Source: Haloarcula laminariae (lineage in GTDB: Archaea; Halobacteriota; Halobacteria; Halobacteriales; Haloarculaceae). From it: a stretch of DNA of 64,000 nt. Below, piece after piece: positions 9,207 to 17,293 of the stretch. Numbering within the stretch: position 1 is the stretch's first letter; every line of letters starts with the position of its first letter. The DNA lies in NCBI RefSeq assembly GCF_025457605.1, contig NZ_JAMZFY010000001.1:372001-436000 (forward strand). Direction: 5' to 3'. Both the position numbers and the translations under genes were made by a program. The notes beneath the pieces were generated by a model. It saw only the letters and a list, made by a program, of their open reading frames with translations. It did not search any database and was not told where the DNA came from.

Positions 9207-9422
9207 GCGGAGCCTGTGGCTCCGCGAAGGTCGGAAGTCGCGAAGCGTCTTCCGGAAGTGACGCCGCGGCCGTGCACGCCGGCCGCCGGCAGTGAGCGGA
9301 GCCTGTGGCTCCGCGAAAGCCGGGAGACGCTCGGCATCTCCCGGAAGTGAGCGAACGCGGAGCGTTCGCGAGGCCGCGTCGCGCGAGGCCGGCGTTTGAC
9401 CGGCCTCTCCTGTCGCGCTCCC
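9207..9422 (+). repeat. Hairpin cluster downstream of mutL with an 89-bp tandem duplication
   Basis: This stretch fills most of the 345-base gap to the next gene. The block at 9186 (last codons of mutL onward) recurs at 9275 with period 89. Each copy has an 8-bp hairpin GCGGAGCC-TGT-GGCTCCGC (9207-9225 and 9296-9314) followed by a second stem: CGGAAG/CTTCCG in copy 1 (9232-9254), CGGGAG/CTCCCG in copy 2 (9321-9343). Two further hairpins follow: GCGAACGC/GCGTTCGC at 9351-9369 and GAGGCCGG/CCGGCCTC at 9385-9407. The last may act as transcription terminator. No reading frame in 9207-9551 looks coding. The end of the gap, 9423-9551, holds the glycosyltransferase promoter region. Confidence 0.75.
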
Positions 9423-9551
9423 GGAACCGCGTCTCCTTCCCTTTAGCCCGGTTTATTCGGCTCAAGCGGCGTTAAATGGGCGGAAAACGGGCCCAATGCG
9501 GGCTGAGCGCCGGCCCGCATGAAGTGGGTGGACGCCCCGGTACCGGGCACG

Positions 9552-10742
9552 ATGAAGACCGAGCGAATCACACTGACCGGGGTCGGCGGGCTCTTCCTCG
9601 TCGCCGCCGTCGCGACGCTACTCCCGTCGCTCGCCCCGAACGTCGTCGACTGGGGACAGCTGTTCAACTATCTGCTGTGGGGGACCACGCTGCTGTTCAC
9701 CGGGACCGCCCTCGTCTGGGTCGTCTTGACCTACGTGGTCGGACGGGGGTACGAGGCGCCCGACCCCGTCCACGGCGGCGACGACATCCAGGTCCGCGTC
9801 CTGACCGTCGACGCCGCCGCGGTCGTCCAGCGGACCGTCGACTCGCTGCCGGACGAACTCGACGATGTCCACGTCGTCGCGGAGGCGGACATCGACGTGG
9901 CCGGCGCGGCCGTCCACGTCGTCCCCGAGGAGTTCGACTGCGACGCGGTCCGGAAGGGCCGGGCCATCGAGTGGGCCCGCCGGGCCCTCGACTGCGAGCG
10001 GGAGTACGTGCTGTATCTCGACGAGGACAGCGTCGTCGACTCCTTCGGGGGGCTGCCCGACGCCGACATCGTCCAGCTGCGCGAACAGCCCCGCCGCACG
10101 GGGTCGGTCTGGACCTATCTGGCCGACGTCTACCGGATGGGTGTCCAGGTCGAACAGCGCGCCTTCGCCCGTCTCTCCATCCCGCTGTTCGCGTGGGGCG
10201 GCGGCATCGCCGTCCGCAGCGACCTCGAAGACGCGGTGACCTGGGACCGCGAGACCATCGTCGAGGACACCGCGTTCGTCTGGACGGCCGCCCAGCGGTT
10301 CGATATCGACTTCGAGCTGGCGACGGCGACCTGCCGGAACGAGGCGCCGCCGTCGCTGACCGAAATCGCCCAACAGCGCCGCCGGTGGGCCGCGGGCAAC
10401 GTCGAGGCCTCGACTGCGCTCCCGCTCGGGTACCAGCTGCTCACCCGCGTGCGCAACTACGCGTGGGCGCTCTCGCCGGTCGTGACGCTGGTCGTCGTCC
10501 CGCTGTCGCTGCTGGGCGTCGGCGTCGGCGCCGGCGGTCTGTTCGCCACCGTCTCACTGCTGCTCGGTGCGCTGACGCTGTTCTGGTATCTCCGCGGCGT
10601 GCGCTACTACGGCCGGGACAAGCTCGTCTGGGCCGCCGCGGTGCCGCTGGCGCCGCTCGTCACCGTCGTCCACTCGATGGGCACCGTCGCCGGCATCCTC
10701 GCGCCGCCGACTGAGTTCCGCGTCACCGAGAAGGTGGGCTAA
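9552..10742 (+). CDS. Membrane glycosyltransferase, family 2
   Basis: 396 residues from the Met at 9552 (an in-frame Met at 9519 adds 11 unlikely residues). Two N-terminal membrane helices (about residues 8-27 and 35-62) precede a GT-A domain with YLDEDSVVDS as the acidic metal/nucleotide site, ETIVEDTAF as the catalytic acid region and QQRRRWAAGN as the QxxRW acceptor motif of processive GT2 enzymes. At least two more helices close the C terminus. It probably transfers sugar from a nucleotide or dolichol donor at the cytoplasmic face of the membrane; the product is unknown. It is solitary, followed by a sugar-kinase-like gene 53 bases on. Confidence 0.85.
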   Translation: MKTERITLTGVGGLFLVAAVATLLPSLAPNVVDWGQLFNYLLWGTTLLFTGTALVWVVLTYVVGRGYEAPDPVHGGDDIQVRVLTVDAAAVVQRTVDSLPDELDDVHVVAEADIDVAGAAVHVVPEEFDCDAVRKGRAIEWARRALDCEREYVLYLDEDSVVDSFGGLPDADIVQLREQPRRTGSVWTYLADVYRMGVQVEQRAFARLSIPLFAWGGGIAVRSDLEDAVTWDRETIVEDTAFVWTAAQRFDIDFELATATCRNEAPPSLTEIAQQRRRWAAGNVEASTALPLGYQLLTRVRNYAWALSPVVTLVVVPLSLLGVGVGAGGLFATVSLLLGALTLFWYLRGVRYYGRDKLVWAAAVPLAPLVTVVHSMGTVAGILAPPTEFRVTEKVG

Positions 10743-10795
10743 CGACGCCCGAAACAGCCGGTTGAACTAAACCCCCGTCGGTCCATGGGAGGCAC

Positions 10796-11737
10796 ATGTC
10801 GATTGTTTCCTTCGGTGACACGGCGCTTCGCTTCGCGACACGCGATGGCGAGCGGTTCGAGACGGCCCGCGAGGTCGGGCTCCACGTCGACGGGATATCC
10901 AGCAACGCCGCGGCCGTGGCCGGCCGGCTGGGCGCCGACGCGGTCTGGCTCTCGAAGCTCGCCGACACGCCGCTCGGCCGGCGGGCCGTCGCCGAACTCC
11001 ACGAACACGGGCTGGAGACCGAGATAGACTGGGCCGACCCCGGGGCCGGGCGCCAGGGGCTGACGTTCCACGAGAGCGGGGCCCCGCCCCGCGAGCCCCG
11101 ACTGCTCCAGGACCGGGGCGATACGGCGATGGCGGCGGTGTCGCCGGGGGACTTCCCGGTGGGTCGCATCCAGGAGGCCGACGCGGTCTTTACAACGGGG
11201 TCGATGGCGGCCCTGTCCGACGAGGCGGCCGAGACCGCCGGGGCCCTGCTCCGTTCGGCCCCCGGGCTCCGGGCGATGGACCTCGATTTCCACCCCGGAA
11301 TCTGGAGCGCGGAGACGGCCCACGACACCCTGTCAGACCTCTTCGACCCGGTCGAGCTGCTGTTTGCCAGCGAGGCACAGGCCACGGCGGTGTTCGACCG
11401 GACGGGCTCGCCCCGAGAACTGGTCCACACTATCGCCAGTGACTACGACTTCTCCCACGTCGTCCTCACCCGCAACGAGTACGGCGCCGTCGGCTACCAC
11501 GACGGCGTCCTCCACGAACAGGACGCCTTCGAGACGCCGGAAATCGACAGCGCCGGACAGCACGCCGCCTTGGTCGGGGCCGTCCTCCAGCAGCTCACCG
11601 CCGGCGCTTCGACCGACGAGGCCCTGGCCCACGGCGCGGCGGCAGCGGCGCTGGCACGGACGATGAACGGCCCGCTGCCCCCCATCGAACCGGCCGACGT
11701 CGAGCGGCTCATCGCCGCGGAGTCAGGCGGTCGCTAA
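10796..11737 (+). CDS. PfkB family carbohydrate kinase homologue with altered active site
   Basis: 313 residues with the PfkB N-terminal pattern (FGDTALRF, then SSNAAAVAGRLGADAVWLSKLADTPLGRR) and the expected ribokinase-fold length. Overall it resembles haloarchaeal 2-keto-3-deoxygluconate/fructose kinases. The C-terminal signature, usually D-T-x-G-A-G-D, reads DSAGQHA at 251-257: the catalytic base Asp aligns with Ala257 and the anion-hole Gly-Ala-Gly is Gly-Gln-His. Surrounding residues (ALVGAVLQQL) still fit the helix that follows the motif, so this is a true substitution and not a frameshift. It may be inactive, regulatory or use another base. Confidence 0.75.
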   Translation: MSIVSFGDTALRFATRDGERFETAREVGLHVDGISSNAAAVAGRLGADAVWLSKLADTPLGRRAVAELHEHGLETEIDWADPGAGRQGLTFHESGAPPREPRLLQDRGDTAMAAVSPGDFPVGRIQEADAVFTTGSMAALSDEAAETAGALLRSAPGLRAMDLDFHPGIWSAETAHDTLSDLFDPVELLFASEAQATAVFDRTGSPRELVHTIASDYDFSHVVLTRNEYGAVGYHDGVLHEQDAFETPEIDSAGQHAALVGAVLQQLTAGASTDEALAHGAAAAALARTMNGPLPPIEPADVERLIAAESGGR

Positions 11738-11791
11738 CCGCAGGGCTAGAATAGCCATACTGTTAAGGGTGTCCGTTGTTACCACTCGGAT

Positions 11792-13009
11792 ATGGGTTCG
11801 ACACGACTTTCAATCGGTCTCTGTCTCGTGATGCTCGTCGGGATGGTCGGCGCGCTCCCGGCGGCCGTCTCGGCACAGCAAGACCAGGTCACCATCACCG
11901 CGACCGTCGTCGACCAGGACGGTCGCTCCGTCGGTGGCGGCGTCGACGTGACTGCCTCCTGGCAGGGCGGCTCGGTCAACGGGACGACGGCGTCGAGCGG
12001 TCAGGTGCTTCTCGACGTCCCCAGGGGTGCGAACGTCTCGATACAGGTCGACGACGACCGGTACGTCAGGAACATCCCCTACGAGGTCAGTGACGCCAGT
12101 ACACAGTCGGTCGACGTACCCGTCACCGACGCCGGCACGGCGACGGTGACCGTCCGGAACGCCCAGAACGAGACGGTCGAAGACGCCCGCGTGTTGCTGT
12201 ACCGCGGCGGGCAGTTCGTCACGGACCAGCGCACCGACGCCGACGGGACCGTCACGACGCCGGCCGTCGAACAGGGCAACTACCGCCTCGACATCTACAA
12301 GGCCGGCTACCTCGACAACCGGACGCAAATCACCGTCGGTAGCCAGACCGACATCAACCGGACCATCCAGCAGGACGAGGTGTTGCTCACAGTCGAAGTG
12401 GTCGACGACTACTTCGACCCCGCCGAGCCGCTCAACGCCTCCGTCCGTATCCCGTCGGTCGGGACGCTCCAGACCACTGACGGCGACGCGGCGACGACGG
12501 TCCCGGTCAACACGAAGTACAACGTCGACGTGACCAAGGACGGCTACGACCAGGCCACACAGACTGTCACCGTCAAACAGCGCGACCTCACCGAGACCAT
12601 CAGCATCAACCGCACCGACAGCCTCTCGATATCGACGCAGGACCGGGTGCTGCTCGGCAACTCGATAACCCTGGAAGTCACCGACGAGTACGACGACCCC
12701 GTCGAGGGCGCGACGGTGTCACAGGACGGCCAGGAGGTCGGCACGACCGACGCTGACGGCCAGTTGGAGGTCGATACCGAGTCGGCCGGGTCGGTGAGCT
12801 TCACCGTCGACGACGGCACCGTCCAGGAAGAGGTCACCGTCAGGGTCGTCGACGCTCCCGAGGAGCTGACGGGGACGCAGATTCCCGACTCGACCGGCAC
12901 CGACGCCGAACCGACCGGGACCTCGGGCGGGAGCGGTCCCGGCTTCACGCCCGTGACGGTCGCCGCCGCGCTCGCCCTGCTCTCGCTGGTCGCCGCCCGA
13001 CGCCGGTAA
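11792..13009 (+). CDS. Secreted surface protein with carboxypeptidase-regulatory-like repeats and PGF-CTERM tail
   Basis: 405 residues. A Sec signal peptide (about residues 1-28, ending VSAQ) is followed by four or five beta-sandwich repeats of the CarboxypepD-regulatory/Ig-like type, each carrying V-D-x-D-G-x-turn motifs such as VVDQDGRSVGGGV and DADGQLEVDT. A Thr/Gly/Ser-rich stalk (near 365-385) leads to PGFTPVTVAAALALLSLVAARRR: the PGF-CTERM signal for archaeosortase-mediated anchoring to the cell surface. Several N-x-S/T sites could be glycosylated. A TATA-like element (CTGTTAAGG, about 11760) precedes the start. Confidence 0.85.
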   Translation: MGSTRLSIGLCLVMLVGMVGALPAAVSAQQDQVTITATVVDQDGRSVGGGVDVTASWQGGSVNGTTASSGQVLLDVPRGANVSIQVDDDRYVRNIPYEVSDASTQSVDVPVTDAGTATVTVRNAQNETVEDARVLLYRGGQFVTDQRTDADGTVTTPAVEQGNYRLDIYKAGYLDNRTQITVGSQTDINRTIQQDEVLLTVEVVDDYFDPAEPLNASVRIPSVGTLQTTDGDAATTVPVNTKYNVDVTKDGYDQATQTVTVKQRDLTETISINRTDSLSISTQDRVLLGNSITLEVTDEYDDPVEGATVSQDGQEVGTTDADGQLEVDTESAGSVSFTVDDGTVQEEVTVRVVDAPEELTGTQIPDSTGTDAEPTGTSGGSGPGFTPVTVAAALALLSLVAARRR

Positions 13010-13056
13010 CGGACGAGAGCGGGACGCTTTTTGCCGCGAGGCTCCCAGCCGTTCGC

Positions 13057-14142
13057 ATGACTGTTATCGAGGGCGTCCACGCCGACCACGGCGCGGCCTT
13101 CCGCGAGGTCGGCGGCCGCCGCGTCGTCGACCACTACGGCCGGCCCGAGCGGACCCACCGGGCCGTCCGAAACGTCGTTGGCGTCTGTGAGTTCGGCTAC
13201 GGCGTCCTCGTCGTCACCGGCGAGGACCGGGTCGAGTACGTCGACAACGCCGTCTCGAACCGCGTCCCCGACGCCGACGGCGAGGGCACGTACGCCCTTC
13301 TACTGGACCCGCAGGGCCGCGTCGAGACGGACATGTACGTCTACAACGCCGGCGAGCGGCTGCTCGTGTTCACTCCGCCCCAGGAGGCCGCGGACCTGGC
13401 CGAGGACTGGCGGGAAAAGACGTTCATCCAGGACGTCGATATCCGCCTCGCGACCGAGGAGTTCGCCGTCTTCGGCGTCCACGGCCCGAAGGCGACCGAG
13501 AAGATAGCGAGCGTCCTCCACCAGGCGGCTTCGCCCGAAGCGCCCCTCTGCTTTAACCGCGGCGAGCTGGGCGACGCCGGCGTCTCCGTCATCCGGACCG
13601 ACAACCTCGCCGGCGAGGAGAGCTACGACGTGGTCTGTGGCGCCGACGACGCCGAACGGGTCTTCGACACCCTGGTCAACCGGGGGCTAAACGCCGTCCC
13701 CTTCGGCTACCGCACGTGGGAGGCGCTCACGCTGGAGGCCGGGTCGCCCCTCTTCGACACCGAAATCGACGGGGCGCTGCCCAACGACATCGGGCTTCGC
13801 AACGGGCTGGACTTCGAGAAGGGGTGTTACGTCGGCCAGGAGGTCGTCTCCCGCGTCGAGAACCAGGGCTACCCCGGCTCCCGTCTCGTCGGGCTGACCG
13901 TCGACGCCGTGCCCGACCCCGGAGCGGCCGTCTCGGTCGGCGACGAACACGTCGGGGAAGTCACGCGGGCCGTCGACAGCCCGGACGTCGCCGGTCCCAT
14001 CGCCATGGCGGCGCTGGACTGGGACTACCCCGACGGCGCCCTCACGGTTCGCATCGACGGCGAAGCGGTTCCCGCCGAGCGCCGCGAACTCCCGTTCGTC
14101 GAGGGGTCGGCGGTGTCGGCGCGCCTGCCCACCTACGAGTAA
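13057..14142 (+). CDS. YgfZ/GcvT-like folate-binding protein
   Basis: 361 residues. The motif KGCYVGQEVVSR near residue 254 is the hallmark K-x-C-Y-x-G-Q-E of YgfZ/IBA57 proteins, which use tetrahydrofolate and help assemble or repair iron-sulfur clusters. The fold is that of the glycine cleavage T protein (aminomethyltransferase), with which these proteins are often confused in annotation, but true GcvT lacks this cysteine motif. Length is slightly above the bacterial homologues. It stands alone, with no gcv genes nearby, which also speaks for the YgfZ role. Confidence 0.88.
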   Translation: MTVIEGVHADHGAAFREVGGRRVVDHYGRPERTHRAVRNVVGVCEFGYGVLVVTGEDRVEYVDNAVSNRVPDADGEGTYALLLDPQGRVETDMYVYNAGERLLVFTPPQEAADLAEDWREKTFIQDVDIRLATEEFAVFGVHGPKATEKIASVLHQAASPEAPLCFNRGELGDAGVSVIRTDNLAGEESYDVVCGADDAERVFDTLVNRGLNAVPFGYRTWEALTLEAGSPLFDTEIDGALPNDIGLRNGLDFEKGCYVGQEVVSRVENQGYPGSRLVGLTVDAVPDPGAAVSVGDEHVGEVTRAVDSPDVAGPIAMAALDWDYPDGALTVRIDGEAVPAERRELPFVEGSAVSARLPTYE

Positions 14143-14203
14143 CCGATAGCGTCTCTGTCTCCGTCTGTGCCGTCGCTCGCGGCACCCGTCTGTCTCCGTT
14201 CGC

Positions 14204-14599
14204 TCAGTCGGAGGTCTCCAGGTGGTCGGCCCCGCCGCTCGCGCCGAAAACCCTCTCGACGGCGACCAGTGCCGAGTACGCCGAGAAGGCCGCCAGACAC
14301 ATCCCGCCGAACTGGGTGACCGCGGTCAGGGGCGCGCCGACGGTCTCGTACTGCAGCGGCGCGACGATGAGCCACAGCCCGAGGACGGTGGCCATGGTGC
14401 CCGCCGCGAGGCTCGGGACGCCGCGCTCGCGGATGGTCTGGAAGTTCTTCCCGGCGAAGACGGCGCCGACGACCGCCGAGAGCGTCACGCTCCCGCGGAT
14501 GCCGGGTTGGGCGCCCAGCGCCAGCGGCGCGACGAACGCGACCAGACAACCGAGCAGTGCGACGACGGCCGAGGCGACGGTGAAGCGACTCGCATCCAT
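14204..14599 (-). CDS. Small integral membrane protein
   Basis: 131 residues from the Met at 14599 (an upstream in-frame Met at 14614 would add MLPSG). Four hydrophobic helices are visible, near residues 8-27, 36-50, 62-80 and 88-105, resembling SPW-repeat-like membrane proteins. No catalytic or binding residues stand out. It converges with the YgfZ-like gene and lies 44 bases downstream of another small membrane protein on the same strand, so the two may be co-transcribed. Function unknown. Confidence 0.7.
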   Translation of the reverse strand: MDASRFTVASAVVALLGCLVAFVAPLALGAQPGIRGSVTLSAVVGAVFAGKNFQTIRERGVPSLAAGTMATVLGLWLIVAPLQYETVGAPLTAVTQFGGMCLAAFSAYSALVAVERVFGASGGADHLETSD

Positions 14600-14642
14600 A
14601 CCTGACGGTAACACCGCACACGGTAAACACGTTTGGCGCCGC

Positions 14643-14852
14643 TCACTCCACGAGCGGGAGCACGATGCCGAACACGAGCGGGGAGAAAAGCCCCAGCAGA
14701 ATACCCAGCGCCTCCATGTCGGTCAACAGCATGTTCCCCCAGCCCGGCAGCGGGCCGAGCAGTGTGTGCGCGGCGAGTTCGCCGAGCGCGCCCAGCGCGA
14801 ACAGTCCGACGCCGAGCAGGAAGCCGCGTTTGGCAAGCGTCGCGTGGTCCAT
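14643..14852 (-). CDS. Small two-helix membrane protein
   Basis: 69 residues from MDHATLAKRGFLLG at 14852. The longer frame to 14897 adds basic residues that do not fit the family style. Helix 1 covers about residues 10-28, helix 2 about 45-66, separated by a short loop with GWGNMLLTDMEA. It is probably in one transcript with the membrane protein that follows at 14599. I do not recognise a function. Confidence 0.65.
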   Translation of the reverse strand: MDHATLAKRGFLLGVGLFALGALGELAAHTLLGPLPGWGNMLLTDMEALGILLGLFSPLVFGIVLPLVE

Positions 14853-14951
14853 ACTTCGATACTGGCCCATACGAGTGCCCAGACGACAACCGAACAAACC
14901 GGTTACGTTTCGGGCGGAAGGATTATACCGTTCGTTGGCATAGGGCCGCCG

Positions 14952-15197
14952 ATGAACGGTCTGGGCTCACTGTCGGAACTGCTATCGCTAGTGCTGAGCG
15001 CTTTGGCGGCCGGTCTGCTGACGGCCGTCGGTGCGCTCACGGAGAACGCCGGGGTCGCGGACATGCTGGTGGAGCCGTCCGCCTTTGCGGTCTGGGAGGT
15101 CGGAATGGGGCTGCTCCTGCTGTACACCGGTATCTACATGCTCGGGTACAAGCAGGTGTGGCTCGGGCTGCGTGGTGCCCGGACGGACGCCGCCTAG
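14952..15197 (+). CDS. Small membrane protein of unknown function
   Basis: 81 residues from the Met at 14952; the much longer open frame upstream is shadow of the opposite strand. Two hydrophobic helices (about residues 8-30 and 47-67) with a short soluble tail RGARTDAA. It is transcribed divergently from the two-helix protein, with an AT-rich TATA-like element (GGATTATACC, about 14919-14929) about 25 bases before the start. Its stop codon overlaps the stop of the convergent flavoprotein gene in the tetranucleotide CTAG. Confidence 0.65.
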   Translation: MNGLGSLSELLSLVLSALAAGLLTAVGALTENAGVADMLVEPSAFAVWEVGMGLLLLYTGIYMLGYKQVWLGLRGARTDAA

Positions 15198-16279
15198 GAC
15201 CGCGACAGCAGCGCCTTCAGCTGCTCGCGCGAGAAGAGCGTCGAGGGGCGGTCCATGTGGACGCCGATTTCCCCCTCGAAGGCCGTCATGCCGGCTTTCT
15301 GCACCGCTTCCGGTACCGAGTAGCCCGCCCGAACGGCGTGACCCAGTCGGATGTCGCCCCGGAGGTCGTCGCGCCAGGCCCGCTCGTAGTCCCCCAGCGT
15401 CGCGGGGTCGTCGGGGTCGATTTCGCGGGCCGCGTGGTCCGCCGCGGTCATGCCATAGAGGATGCCGCCGCCGGTGAACGGTTTGGTCTGGGCGGCGGCG
15501 TCCCCGACGAGGAACGACCGGCTGCCCGTGACGCGTTTGGGCGGCCCGATGGGAATGAGCCCCGAACAGCGCCGGCTCACGTCGGCGTCGTAGCCCGCAC
15601 AGAACGCCTCGAACCGCCCGCTGGCGTCGTCGCCCGGCGGCACCGCCAGCCCGTACTCGACGCCGGCCTCGCCGCGGGGAATGCGCCAGGCGAAGAACGT
15701 CGGGACGGTGAGGTGAACGTCCACGAACTCCTGGTGGTCGGGGGTCTCGTCGAACCCCAGCACCCCGTGGAGCAGTTCGTCGGGTTCGGGCAGACCCAGT
15801 TCCCGACGCACGCGGCTCTTGGGGCCGTCACAGCCGGCCACGAGCTTCGCGCGGTAGGTCTCGACATCGCCGTCGGGACCGCGGGCGTCGACGGTGACGT
15901 GGTCCCGGTGTTCCGCGACGGCAACGACGGTGTGGTGTTCCCGGAGGTCGGCCCCGGCCTCGCGGGCCAGCTCCGCGAGATGCCTGTCCAGCCCCACGCG
16001 GTCGATGACGTTCGAGATGACTTCGTCCTTGTAGAAGGGGTGAGCGTCGCTGTCGGGGCCGCCGGTGTGGAAGCGCGCCCCCGATATCTCGTTCTGGAGC
16101 AGCGTCTCGCGGGCGCCCTCGGTGTACTCCCAGATATCCGTGCTGACGTGCCCCGAGCAGGCCAGCGGCTCGCCGACTTCGCCCTGCTCGAAGACGAGCA
16201 CACTCTGCCCGCGCTCGGCGGCCCGGCGGGCGTACCGCGAACCGGCGGGGCCGGCGCCGACGACGACGACATCGTGCAT
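15194..16279 (-). CDS. FAD-dependent geranylgeranyl-reductase-family oxidoreductase
   Basis: 361 residues from MHDVVVVGAGPAGS at 16279, which begins exactly at the Rossmann GxGxxG dinucleotide site; the annotated longer frame adds MPPDTLPVG before it. The next motif, FEQGEVGEPLACSGHVS, is characteristic of archaeal geranylgeranyl reductases (cysteine after the ribose-binding acid), and GDAAAQTKPFTGGGI is the second FAD motif. Members saturate the isoprenoid chains of archaeal lipids or of menaquinone. Which substrate this copy reduces cannot be told. Its stop shares CTAG with the facing gene. Confidence 0.88.
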   Translation of the reverse strand: MHDVVVVGAGPAGSRYARRAAERGQSVLVFEQGEVGEPLACSGHVSTDIWEYTEGARETLLQNEISGARFHTGGPDSDAHPFYKDEVISNVIDRVGLDRHLAELAREAGADLREHHTVVAVAEHRDHVTVDARGPDGDVETYRAKLVAGCDGPKSRVRRELGLPEPDELLHGVLGFDETPDHQEFVDVHLTVPTFFAWRIPRGEAGVEYGLAVPPGDDASGRFEAFCAGYDADVSRRCSGLIPIGPPKRVTGSRSFLVGDAAAQTKPFTGGGILYGMTAADHAAREIDPDDPATLGDYERAWRDDLRGDIRLGHAVRAGYSVPEAVQKAGMTAFEGEIGVHMDRPSTLFSREQLKALLSRS

Positions 16280-16381
16280 ACCGACGGGGAGGGTGTCAGG
16301 AGGCAAATACCTTCCCGATTCTGGCGGGCCAGCTACGCGCGGTCCGGGGCGGGTCGGCGCTGCGCGTCGGGAGTATCGGGC

Positions 16382-16846
16382 TCATGGGTCAGCGCTCGGG
16401 ACGGCACGCGGATGTCCGCCCCGCTCCGCCAGCCAGCCGCCCAACCGCCCGCTCAGCGCACCGACGACGGCGGTGACGCCGACGAAAACGGGGAGCATGA
16501 GCGCCACCAGCGCGAGCTGTAGCGCGGTGAACCAGGCGGGCTGGGTGAACGAGAGGACAACCGGGACCAGTTCGGCGACCGACAGCAGGACCGGGAACGC
16601 GCCGACGGCACCGGCTCGGAGGCCGACCGGGGTGCTCTCTAGGCCGCGGCGTTTCGCCAGATAGCCGACCGCGAGCGCACAGAGCGCGATTCCCGAGGCG
16701 TCCCAGGTGGTGCCGGGCGCCCGCAGGTGGAGGACGAGCGTGAGCGGGACCGATGCGAGCCCACCGAGGATGGCGTACTGCCACGTCGGGGACCGCAGTC
16801 GCTGGAGGAGGGGCGACATGGTCGCCCGTTGGACCGTGCCCGACAT
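16382..16846 (-). CDS. Integral membrane protein (DUF5518-like)
   Basis: 154 residues from Met 16846; a second Met at 16819 (MSPLLQRLRSPTW) is an equally plausible start. Four hydrophobic stretches are visible, with loops such as APGTTWDASGIALCALAVGYLAKRR. The GYLA-K-R pattern and hydropathy recall the haloarchaeal DUF5518 family, but I cannot confirm this without a search. The large open frame extending to 18157 is shadow. It is transcribed divergently from the next membrane protein, with 60 bases between. Confidence 0.65.
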   Translation of the reverse strand: MSGTVQRATMSPLLQRLRSPTWQYAILGGLASVPLTLVLHLRAPGTTWDASGIALCALAVGYLAKRRGLESTPVGLRAGAVGAFPVLLSVAELVPVVLSFTQPAWFTALQLALVALMLPVFVGVTAVVGALSGRLGGWLAERGGHPRAVPSADP

Positions 16847-16906
16847 ATTTCCATTGGTTGACAGCACCGGACAGACGCTAAGAGGGGGGCCCGCCAACGG
16901 TGTGGC

Positions 16907-17293
16907 ATGGCGGAGTACCAACCCGGCGTCTGCAACATCGGCGCCGAGCAGCGCCGCGCCCGGCGGCTGTCGGGTATCGGCTCGTTCGGTCTCGCTCTCG
17001 GGGTCGTCCTCGCGGTCGTACTCGACGTGGTCCCGGCGACGACGCTGTGGGCGACCGCCCCCTTCGTCTTCGGCGGCTGGGTCGGTCTCGTCCAGGACTA
17101 CTACGGGTTCTGCGTGGCCTTCGGCGCGCTGGCCCGCTACGACCTCTCGGGGTCGGGCGGGGCGACGGGGTCGGTGGCCGAGGCCGAGGCGGTCGCCGCC
17201 GACCGCAGGCGGGCGGTGACGATTCTGGCTGTCGCCGCGGTCCTGACGGCCGTAACGACCGCGCCCATCGTCCTGCTCGGCGGGGCGGTCTAG
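16907..17293 (+). CDS. Four-helix membrane protein with N-terminal CNIG motif
   Basis: 128 residues. A short conserved-looking cytoplasmic start YQPGVCNIGAEQRRARRLSG, with a single Cys, precedes helices near 22-42, 47-62 and 105-126. Similar openings (QPGVCNIG) occur in small membrane proteins of several bacteria and archaea, from memory; the role is not known. The stop overlaps the stop of the convergent BNR-repeat gene in CTAG. Confidence 0.7.
   Translation: MAEYQPGVCNIGAEQRRARRLSGIGSFGLALGVVLAVVLDVVPATTLWATAPFVFGGWVGLVQDYYGFCVAFGALARYDLSGSGGATGSVAEAEAVAADRRRAVTILAVAAVLTAVTTAPIVLLGGAV

Noticed and set aside
9207-9551. Insertion sequence remnant downstream of mutL
   Set aside because: No transposase fragment and no terminal inverted repeats around the whole block; it is a local tandem duplication with hairpins.
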